From contig CAZCZL010000031.1 in NCBI GenBank assembly GCA_964503315.1, positions 1 to 9,647 of the forward strand: a DNA stretch of 9,647 bases. The letters are read 5' to 3'. Under the pieces are notes generated by a model. The model made no database searches. It saw only the letters and a program-made list of their open reading frames with translations, and was not told where the DNA came from. Each line of letters opens with the position of its first letter. The first letter of the stretch is position 1. Below, piece by piece: positions 1 through 5,491 of this stretch. The position numbers and the translations under genes are program-made. This DNA is from FEB-12 sp964503315. GTDB taxonomy: Bacteria; Zixibacteria; MSB-5A5; GN15; FEB-12.

Positions 1-39
1 GCGTAGAAAATCGCGCCGTGAGATTTTTTTCGTGGACAT
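1..39 (-). CDS. Start of a Tat-exported protein (truncated by window edge)
   Basis: Only the first 13 codons are in the window: an ATG at 39-37 reading MSTKKISRRDFLR. This is a textbook twin-arginine signal start: the S-R-R-x-F-L-R motif at residues 7-13 follows a short basic stretch. A good Shine-Dalgarno (AGGAG at 51-47) lies seven bases upstream of the ATG. The gene begins 28 bases after the stop of the GH5-like gene, in the same direction, so it is probably the next gene of the operon. Proteins starting this way are exported folded by the Tat system; in Chloroflexota many sugar ABC-transporter solute-binding lipoproteins and Tat-dependent oxidoreductases begin like this. A sugar-binding protein would fit the neighbours, but that is inference, because no hydrophobic core or mature domain is visible. 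Confidence 0.75.
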   Translation of the reverse strand, partial: MSTKKISRRDFLR

Positions 40-46
40 AATTCTT

Positions 47-51
47 CTCCT
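47..51 (-). promoter_or_regulatory. Ribosome binding site of the Tat-signal gene
   Basis: On the minus strand the sequence reads AAAAGGAGAAGAATT and then ATG. AGGAG is seven bases from the start codon. It decides the start of the truncated gene, which is otherwise only 13 codons long in this window. Confidence 0.7.
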
Positions 52-67
52 TTTGCAATGGTTGGAT

Positions 68-1492
68 TCAATTGGTTTTTAACTTTTCCATGAACAGGCC
101 GGCAAGCGCCTGATTGACATGCCGTTCTTCGGGATACTCGCCGCGATTGTCATAGAGCGCAAAATCCGCCGCGCCCGAATAGACCCAATACTGGGAATTG
201 ATGTTGTACTTTTTGAATAAGTTCAGACGGTCTGCCACCATTTGCCTGCCACCGCGCTCGCCTTTGAAGGCATGGGGGGAGAGCCCATACTCGCCGACAT
301 TGACGGGCAGGTTGCGGTCAAGGTAGAACTGCAAGCCGTATTCACCGAGCAAGCGCGCTTCGATGGTTTCGTTGGTGAAGGGCGCGAACGAATCGCCTGG
401 ATTGTATTCGAGAGCCAGGAATTCCAAGCCGCCGCTGATTTCGTAGGCGCAGCCCTGCCGCACGGGGAAGGCGAGCATTTCGCACTTGAGATGATTCGGG
501 GCAGATTCGGTCCAGGATGTTGCGGCGACAGGCAGCGGGTCGTCGGAGACGGAAGCGGATACAGGCAGGGGAGCAGATTCATCCACCGTCTGAACGCGCA
601 TCAGCAGGTGACGCTTTCCGCCGGGTTCGATTTCTGTAATCGTAAATTCATCCACCCCTTGTAGGGTTTTTGCCAGTGGCATGAGTCCCGCAATGCGTTC
701 ATTCGCAACCTTGAACGCTGAACCGCAGATTTCGCCTTCGCGCCACGTCCAGGGCAGGATGGGCGTTTGCGGGTCACCGTAGCGTCCCTGAAAACCGTAA
801 CGCCAAAATTGCGTGGCGTAGCGCCAGGGTTCGTAACAATGAAAGTCGTACATCAGGTTGTCATCGGGCAGGGCAAAGGGAATCATGGCGGCGACATCCT
901 GCTCGACATTCAGCAGGTGATTTGTGTCCACACTGCGAATGGCTTCCACCAACTCCTGCGCGTATGCTACCCAGAGATGGTTGCGATTGTTTGTAAAGGG
1001 TTCGTTGAACAGGCTGTAAGCCGCAATTTGGGTTTCATCGCGGTAGCGACGGGCAATTTCCACCCACAGGGCTTTGAGCCGCTGGCGCGGTTCGGGATTC
1101 TCCCAAAAGTCGCCATCGTAGCCTGGAGCCTGATACCCGCCCTGTGGCGCGTGCATGTCAGGCATGAGATATACGCCCGCGTCACGCGCCCAGCCAATTT
1201 GTTGATTGAGCCAGTCCCAGCCTTCCTGGTCGTAGCGATAGGGCGCTTCGTCCCGCTCGAAGAGCAGATAGGACATATTCAAGCGCACAACGTTCATGCC
1301 CATCTCCGCTACGCGGCGATAATCGGCGGCGCGGAAATTTTTTGCACCGAGAATTTCTGCGCGGGTGTATCCGCTGCGCGCCCAGCCATAGGCGGGGAAG
1401 TTGATTCCCGTCAGCAGGATGGGACGCGAACCAAGCGTCAGCCTGTTGCCGCTGGCGCGGATAAATTCGGCGGGGGCAGGGTCGGGTTTCAT
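68..1492 (-). CDS. GH5-like glycoside hydrolase with an inserted domain
   Basis: A 474-residue protein with the signatures of a glycoside hydrolase family 5 (clan GH-A) TIM barrel, a retaining enzyme that cleaves beta-linked glycans. The N-terminal strand has LLTGINFPAYGW (27-38). MGMNVVRLNMS (64-74) is the second strand. MPDMHAPQGGY (110-120) matches the DxHxxPGG-type third strand. SLFNEP (160-165) carries the acid/base E164. DFHCYEP (216-222) gives the conserved H218 and Y220. VNVGEYG (397-403) carries the nucleophile E401. Both catalytic glutamates are present. Between about residues 245 and 372 there is a beta-rich stretch that a plain GH5 barrel lacks, probably an inserted accessory domain. 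No signal peptide or membrane segment is seen, so it should act in the cytoplasm. The start has no strong Shine-Dalgarno; the ATG at 1492 sits just ahead of the domain. It is followed 28 bases on by the Tat-signal gene. The substrate is not identifiable. Confidence 0.85.
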   Translation of the reverse strand: MKPDPAPAEFIRASGNRLTLGSRPILLTGINFPAYGWARSGYTRAEILGAKNFRAADYRRVAEMGMNVVRLNMSYLLFERDEAPYRYDQEGWDWLNQQIGWARDAGVYLMPDMHAPQGGYQAPGYDGDFWENPEPRQRLKALWVEIARRYRDETQIAAYSLFNEPFTNNRNHLWVAYAQELVEAIRSVDTNHLLNVEQDVAAMIPFALPDDNLMYDFHCYEPWRYATQFWRYGFQGRYGDPQTPILPWTWREGEICGSAFKVANERIAGLMPLAKTLQGVDEFTITEIEPGGKRHLLMRVQTVDESAPLPVSASVSDDPLPVAATSWTESAPNHLKCEMLAFPVRQGCAYEISGGLEFLALEYNPGDSFAPFTNETIEARLLGEYGLQFYLDRNLPVNVGEYGLSPHAFKGERGGRQMVADRLNLFKKYNINSQYWVYSGAADFALYDNRGEYPEERHVNQALAGLFMEKLKTN

Positions 1493-1497
1493 GCGAA

Positions 1498-1596
1498 GAT
1501 ACCTGATACCAGTGTAAGCGGGTTGGGCAAGGGGTTCTGCCAGTTTGGTGACGGGGTTTGATAATTTTGTGATGAAAGGTGTGTCAGGTGTCAGGT
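1498..1596. repeat. Heptamer repeats bracketing the kinase-GH5 gap
   Basis: The 116-base gap between the kinase and GH5-like genes is bounded by two short 7-base arrays. On the plus strand GATACCT-GATACCA occupies 1498-1511 and GTCAGGT-GTCAGGT occupies 1583-1596, followed by a further GTCAGG overlapping the last copy and another at 1608-1613 that runs into the kinase stop codon. The minus-strand reading of the second array (ACCTGAC units) resembles the first with only C/T changes, so the two are imperfect inverted copies that could form a long-range hairpin. Nothing else is seen in the gap, and no convincing promoter or terminator. Confidence 0.5.
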
Positions 1597-1608
1597 CAGG
1601 GTCGAAGG

Positions 1609-2592
1609 TCAGGGGCGGGTGGCTGCCTTGATTTGCATTTCAATCCGCGCCGATTGAATCGCTAGTGCCGACATGCCCGCTTGCTCCATGCCCAAAACCA
1701 CCGCGCCCACAGCGGGCGGGGCTTGCATGGACAGGTAGGTGGCTTTGGGAATTACTTCATCCACTTTTTGGGCAACCAGCGTTTTCAAAGACGGTGTGCC
1801 GCGAAACAGCCCGCCGATGAGAATCACATCGGGCGCGGAGTGAACGATGCCAATCTGCCGCGCCACAGCAATCACCAACTCGCCCAGTTCATTGCCCGCC
1901 CATTGGAGCAAATCGAGCGCCACTTTATCGCCCTTTGCGGCGCACTCGAAAATCAGCGGCGCAGAATCGGCTGCGAGCGAATAGGTTCTCTCGCTCAACC
2001 CTTCAAGCAGGTCAGCCAGATTTTTCGCGCCCGTTTTTTGGATGAAGGCTTGCGTCAGGGCGGTGGGTTGCCCGCGCCCTGTCCACTCGTAGGCAACGAA
2101 ATGCCTGGCGCGTTCCACCAAATCGGAGCCGCCCGCGTATTCGCCCATTTCGCTGCCGTAGCCCGTCACCCGCCCGTACTCGCCGCGTGCGTTGCGCCCC
2201 CAGCAGTTGCAACCTGTCCCCGCCACCAGTGAAATGCCCCAGCCGTGACGGGCGTTTGCCAGCAAGCCCAGGACCGAGTCGTTGACCATCTCGTGCGGCA
2301 TGGTCAGTTTGAGATGAGACTCCAGGGCGTTCAAGGTTTTTTCGCGCATCGAGGGCCAGTCGTAGCCCGCCACGCCAAAGCCCGCCCCGCTGATTTGCCC
2401 TATCTTCAACTTCGCTTGCGTCAGCGCTTGTTCTACCGCCTGCCTGACCACTTCGCCAAACTGGTCATAGCCGATCAGGGTTGGGTTGCCGCGCCCCGCC
2501 TTGCCCAGAGCGAGAATCTCCCCGAATTCATCCGCAATCATTGCGTGGGTTTTGGTGGCGCCCACGTCCACGCCAAGAAAGTATTTTGTCAT
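1609..2592 (-). CDS. BadF/BcrA-family ATPase, probable N-acetylglucosamine kinase
   Basis: With the start at 2592 the protein has 327 residues, normal for the BadF/BadG/BcrA/BcrD family (PF01869), which includes eukaryotic-type N-acetylglucosamine kinase. Visible sugar-kinase/ASKHA motifs: phosphate-1 loop GVDVGATKTHA (7-17, D9 and T13-K14-T15), MVNDSVLG (102-109, D105 in the position of the catalytic aspartate), phosphate-2 loop LVAGTGCNCWG (122-132), GYGSEMGEYAGG (144-155), and the C-terminal adenosine-type motif VILIGGLF (256-263). The reaction would be ATP-dependent phosphorylation of an amino sugar, probably GlcNAc to GlcNAc-6-P, in the cytoplasm; the exact sugar is inference. A longer reading to 2715 is open, but the extra 41 residues are basic and low in conservation cues and come from an intergenic repeat. 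A strong GGAGAAG Shine-Dalgarno directly precedes the 2592 ATG. It lies between a deacetylase and a GH5-like enzyme, which fits amino-sugar catabolism. Confidence 0.85.
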   Translation of the reverse strand: MTKYFLGVDVGATKTHAMIADEFGEILALGKAGRGNPTLIGYDQFGEVVRQAVEQALTQAKLKIGQISGAGFGVAGYDWPSMREKTLNALESHLKLTMPHEMVNDSVLGLLANARHGWGISLVAGTGCNCWGRNARGEYGRVTGYGSEMGEYAGGSDLVERARHFVAYEWTGRGQPTALTQAFIQKTGAKNLADLLEGLSERTYSLAADSAPLIFECAAKGDKVALDLLQWAGNELGELVIAVARQIGIVHSAPDVILIGGLFRGTPSLKTLVAQKVDEVIPKATYLSMQAPPAVGAVVLGMEQAGMSALAIQSARIEMQIKAATRP

Positions 2593-2596
2593 TCCA

Positions 2597-2603
2597 CTTC
2601 TCC
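2597..2603 (-). promoter_or_regulatory. Ribosome binding site fixing the kinase start
   Basis: Minus-strand GGAGAAG lies with its GGAG core seven bases from the ATG at 2592. It decides for this start over the in-frame ATG 41 codons upstream at 2715, which would overlap the end of the deacetylase gene and run through a repeat. Confidence 0.7.
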
Positions 2604-2612
2604 ATTTTTTAC

Positions 2613-2685
2613 ACCACGCAGGGTCACAAAGGTACACAAAGATTTTTAGGAGTTTCCTTCGTGTCCCTTTGTTTCCTTTGTGGTT
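2613..2685. repeat. Inverted array of about 10-base ACACAAAGG units
   Basis: The left arm (2613-2642) is three near-copies of a decamer with consensus NACACAAAGG. The right arm (2656-2685) is three near-copies of the same unit in the opposite orientation. About 13 bases separate the arms. Folded, the arms pair along most of their length with a few mismatches and one single-base indel. The array almost exactly fills the gap between deacetylase and kinase, beginning inside the TAA stop of the deacetylase gene (2686-2684). Intergenic arrays of this CACAAAGG/CCTTTGTG type recur in many environmental bacterial genomes. It may act as an RNA hairpin between the two cistrons, or simply be a dispersed repeat. 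There is no U-run, so it is not a classical terminator. Confidence 0.65.
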
Positions 2686-3520
2686 AGATAAGTTTTCCAA
2701 ATGAAACCAACTCAATCTGATTCGCCTTCACCGTCTCCATCGCCTGCGGATGAATCAACGCGCCCAACTCATCTCCACGCCGCAGGTTGTAACTGCTGAT
2801 ACCTTTCAACGCTTCGCCGTCCAGCGCGGGGTGAGTCATCAACTCGGTCACGCCATCAGAAAGAGATTGGAGATTGGAGATTAGATATTCGAGAGAAACA
2901 TTCTCACCGTAAAAACCGCCGATGAACGAATCAGGCGCGGGGACGTTGAAGCGGCGCGTCAATTCGTGGGGTGTGGCATCGGCAGGGAAATCAGATGGGA
3001 GCGCGGTGTAATCGCCCTGCTCCGCATCGCTGTAGCACAAGCGCACCGCGCAGTCATACTCCGCCGCCAGTTCGAGCATGGCTTCAAAAAACGGATAAGT
3101 GAAATAAGACGAGTTGTGATGGCTGTCCAAATGGTCAGGCTGTTTGCCAGAAAGGGAAATAAAGCGTTCAATCTGCGCCCGCCACTCGGCTTTGACTTCC
3201 GCCGCAGGGATGGACTTTGCCCCTTCGCGCAACACCGACTCACGCGGAAAGCGAATCCCGTCCGAAAGATTCATCAGCGCGGGCAACTGTTCGGGCGGGA
3301 GCAGGGGCGAACCCGCCGTCAGCGTAAGATGAACGCCCAATCCCAAATTCGGGCAATGCTCCGCCGCGATTCGCAAGGCAAGCTCTGCATCAGGCATATT
3401 CATCATCGTTGTTGTGGATGTGAGAATGCCTTCCAAATGCGCCTTGCGAATCCCCGCCGAAACGGATGGGTGCAAACCGTAGTCGTCAGCGTTCACTATT
3501 AAAAATTTAGCCATCGTCAT
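2684..3520 (-). CDS. YdjC/ChbG-family carbohydrate deacetylase
   Basis: A 278-residue protein of the YdjC/ChbG family (PF04794), whose studied members are metal-dependent deacetylases removing an N-acetyl group from chitobiose-type oligosaccharides. Family signatures: FLIVNADDYGLHP (6-18, D12/D13), LGVHLTLTAG (61-70, H64), PDHLDSHHNSSYF (128-140, H130, H134, H135), and LMTHPALDG (227-235, H230). The Asp and His residues expected for metal binding and catalysis are therefore all there. The length is typical. No signal peptide, so it is cytoplasmic. Two starts are possible, ATG at 3520 or ATG at 3514, two codons later; neither has a clear Shine-Dalgarno and the region upstream is a heptamer repeat. 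It precedes an amino-sugar kinase, supporting a role in processing N-acetylated oligosaccharides. The exact substrate is unknown. Confidence 0.9.
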   Translation of the reverse strand: MTMAKFLIVNADDYGLHPSVSAGIRKAHLEGILTSTTTMMNMPDAELALRIAAEHCPNLGLGVHLTLTAGSPLLPPEQLPALMNLSDGIRFPRESVLREGAKSIPAAEVKAEWRAQIERFISLSGKQPDHLDSHHNSSYFTYPFFEAMLELAAEYDCAVRLCYSDAEQGDYTALPSDFPADATPHELTRRFNVPAPDSFIGGFYGENVSLEYLISNLQSLSDGVTELMTHPALDGEALKGISSYNLRRGDELGALIHPQAMETVKANQIELVSFGKLI

Positions 3521-3552
3521 TCACCATCCACCATTCTGCATTCATCATTCTA
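3518..3552. repeat. Five tandem heptamers spanning a gene junction
   Basis: Plus-strand 3518-3552 divides into five exact 7-base units with consensus CATTCAY (for example CATTCAC at 3518, CATTCAT at 3539); each differs from its neighbours by one to three bases. The array fills the 29-base gap between the zinc-ribbon and deacetylase genes. Its last unit includes the TAG stop of the first (3552-3550) and its first unit includes the ATG start of the second (3520-3518). It resembles the short tandemly repeated heptamers known from cyanobacteria; no link to those is claimed. Confidence 0.7.
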
Positions 3553-3765
3553 CAGTTCTCTCTGTTCTTCCAGCGTCACCCGCCGCGCCCGCCAGCGATA
3601 TTTTTTTTGCTGGTCGGCATACAACTCGCGCACGCGGGCTTCATCGCCTTCAAAACTGCACTTCACGCAGTAAAACCCTCCGCCATCGCGCAACAAGACC
3701 ACGTCGTTCTCGCGCGCAAAACAGACGGGGCAGCGCAACACTACAACTTTTCGATGTTCAGCCAT
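3550..3765 (-). CDS. Small zinc-ribbon protein
   Basis: A 71-residue protein with two CxxC knuckles: C12-P-V-C15 and C33-V-K-C36, 17 residues apart, with a short beta-hairpin-like stretch (VVLLRDGGGFY) between them. This is the geometry of a treble-clef or rubredoxin-like zinc ribbon. The C-terminal half (40-71) is charged and probably helical, with a basic KKYRWRARR patch. Its ATG lies inside the 3' end of the preceding gene, overlapping by 25 bases, so translation is probably coupled; a GGAAGG is about ten bases upstream. No function is recognised. Such proteins can be nucleic-acid or protein adaptors; a local regulator of the operon is possible but not shown. The frame is supported by the clean cysteine pattern and by the tight fit between its neighbours. 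Confidence 0.7.
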   Translation of the reverse strand: MAEHRKVVVLRCPVCFARENDVVLLRDGGGFYCVKCSFEGDEARVRELYADQQKKYRWRARRVTLEEQREL

Positions 3766-5489
3766 GTCCGCAAGACCTTCCCCGCCCGCAGCGCGCCGTC
3801 CAAAGTCAGCGTGAAATACGGGCTGAACAAATAGCCTTCAAGCGCCGCGCCGCTTTCGCGGGGTTCGTCGCTTTCCAGGCTGATTTTGGTTTGGATATTG
3901 GGGATTCGCGCCGCCACAGCCGTTGCCGCTTCCGAGCGGAGTTCGCGGCTGCGATATTGGTAGCGCATCTCTCCTGACCGTTGACCTGATACCGTTAAAA
4001 CGACCTCTCTCAAATCTTCGGGGTATTCCGTCACCCCCCAACACGCCTTGACATATTCCTGAACCCGCACCTCTCCGCCTTCGAGCAGTCTGCGCTCGAC
4101 GAGAATTTTCCCGCCGCCCAAAAAGCGGTAAGTGGTTTCGATGGAGACCTTCGTCCCATCTGAGAAAGTCAGGTGCGCGGGAGTCAGGCGCAGGGCAGTT
4201 TCATTTTCAGAGCGGGTGACTTCCGCCGCCTTCACGCGGACGTTGGCCAAATCGAGCGTCTCGCCGTTGCGGGTGACGAGCAAGGTCGTGCGCGAGCCAT
4301 CGGCATAGTGATACGAGTTGCCCGTGCGGTGCTGGGACTGAATCAGATACGGGTACGAACCGTACCACAACGCCTTCGTGCTTGCCCCCGCGTGCGATTC
4401 GATTTGGGCGATATACGGGCGCAAATCGCCAATCGAGCCGCCCTGGGTGGCATCCACCAAAATGCGGGTAAACGAATCGAGATACCAGAAATAATGCTTG
4501 CCCGTGCCATAGAGCATTTCCTTCGCCAATGCCACCTGCGGCTTGCCGATAGGAACGTTCTGCCGATACCAGGCGGCGAATTCGCTCATTTGCATATCGG
4601 TTGCCTGACCCTGTTCACGCAAAGCCACAAAGTATTCCAAAAATTCACGATACAGTTGGCGCGAGACCTCGAGGGAATCCTGAACTGTAAAATCTCCCGC
4701 AATCCAGGCAGGGCCAACAAAAATGTGAATATAGGCAAAGCCATCATTGAAGTCCGCTTGCAGGCGATGTTGGTCTACCAGGTTATACATGTAGGGGTTA
4801 TCCATGCCATCGTTGGTCATTGCTCGTTGGACATTGGCGGGATGTGTGGCAAAAAAGTCGTTGCGTCCTTCGTAGGAGAGAGCCAGATCGCGGCTCAAAT
4901 GCGGTACAGCGACAATGCCAAGCGCATCGAATTCATCTTGCGCGGGGCGGAGCGAGTGGGTTTTGGATGGATACCAGGGCGACCAGGGCATACCTTCGCT
5001 GAACAGATACCACGAGTTGTTACAGCCATGATAAACGCGCACGCCTTCTTCAAAACAACCCGCCACCGCAACTTGAATGGACGGGGCAAGTTCCTTGAGA
5101 ATGCGGAGCGACTCAGCATCCAGATGGTAGGATCCCACGGAAGCGGGGGCAAACCCAAAGGTCGAGTGGAAGCGGGCGAGAACCTGCTCGATGATGCGGC
5201 GTTTCTCTTCATCCGCATACAGCCAGAGGAACGGTTCGCGCCGTCCATCCACACCCTTTGCGTCAGAATCGGCAGGGGGCAGGTTCATGAACCAGATACC
5301 CAACTCATCGCCAAAGTCGCGGGCGTAATGCTGCAAGTCGGCGACGGTTTCGGCGTCACACATGGATTGATAGTCTACAAGCAGGGTTACTTTGAGTCCC
5401 AGTTTGTGCGCCATGTTCTGCTGCAAGGCAAACGATTCGCGCTGGGCGGGGGTTTCGGCGGGGCGATGTAAAAGGTTGAGATAGAGCAT
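3741..5489 (-). CDS. NodB/GH57-like barrel protein with C-terminal beta domain
   Basis: With ATG 5489 the protein has 582 residues. I do not recognise a characterised family. The N-terminal about 260 residues look like a polysaccharide-deacetylase (NodB)/GH57-type beta/alpha barrel: MAHKLGLKVTLLVDY (26-40) resembles the strand after the first helix, DELGIWFMNLPP (61-72) the next strand, ASVGSYHLDAESLRILKEL (116-134) the strand-helix where NodB proteins have G-x-R/Y-x-P. The NodB zinc motif HxxxH is not visible, so it may be a hydrolase, an epimerase-like enzyme or an inactive relative. Residues about 330-582 are beta-rich, probably a beta-sandwich. No signal peptide; cytoplasmic. The ATG at 5489 is two bases beyond the TGA of the upstream gene, consistent with re-initiation. 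A GTG at 5498, three codons upstream, is the alternative. The 3' end overlaps the zinc-ribbon gene. Confidence 0.8.
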   Translation of the reverse strand: MLYLNLLHRPAETPAQRESFALQQNMAHKLGLKVTLLVDYQSMCDAETVADLQHYARDFGDELGIWFMNLPPADSDAKGVDGRREPFLWLYADEEKRRIIEQVLARFHSTFGFAPASVGSYHLDAESLRILKELAPSIQVAVAGCFEEGVRVYHGCNNSWYLFSEGMPWSPWYPSKTHSLRPAQDEFDALGIVAVPHLSRDLALSYEGRNDFFATHPANVQRAMTNDGMDNPYMYNLVDQHRLQADFNDGFAYIHIFVGPAWIAGDFTVQDSLEVSRQLYREFLEYFVALREQGQATDMQMSEFAAWYRQNVPIGKPQVALAKEMLYGTGKHYFWYLDSFTRILVDATQGGSIGDLRPYIAQIESHAGASTKALWYGSYPYLIQSQHRTGNSYHYADGSRTTLLVTRNGETLDLANVRVKAAEVTRSENETALRLTPAHLTFSDGTKVSIETTYRFLGGGKILVERRLLEGGEVRVQEYVKACWGVTEYPEDLREVVLTVSGQRSGEMRYQYRSRELRSEAATAVAARIPNIQTKISLESDEPRESGAALEGYLFSPYFTLTLDGALRAGKVLRTWLNIEKL

Positions 5490-5491
5490 AA

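Noticed and set aside
767..1561. A 264-residue plus-strand open frame opposite the GH5-like gene.
   Set aside because: The opposite strand encodes clear GH5 motifs over the whole stretch; this frame shows no domain and is a shadow.
2613..2685. Terminal inverted repeats of a small mobile element.
   Set aside because: No transposase, target duplication or defined ends can be seen; the arms are themselves arrays of short units, which fits a dispersed intergenic repeat better.
2593..2715. A 41-residue N-terminal extension of the kinase.
   Set aside because: It would be encoded by the decamer inverted repeat and overlap the deacetylase gene, while a strong Shine-Dalgarno and the family's usual N-terminus both point to the ATG at 2592.
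4173..5471. A 432-residue open reading frame on the plus strand.
   Set aside because: It lies wholly opposite the well-supported barrel-protein gene, has no recognisable domain and no fitting ribosome site, and its Arg/Gly/Ala-rich composition is what reverse-strand readings of GC-biased codons give.
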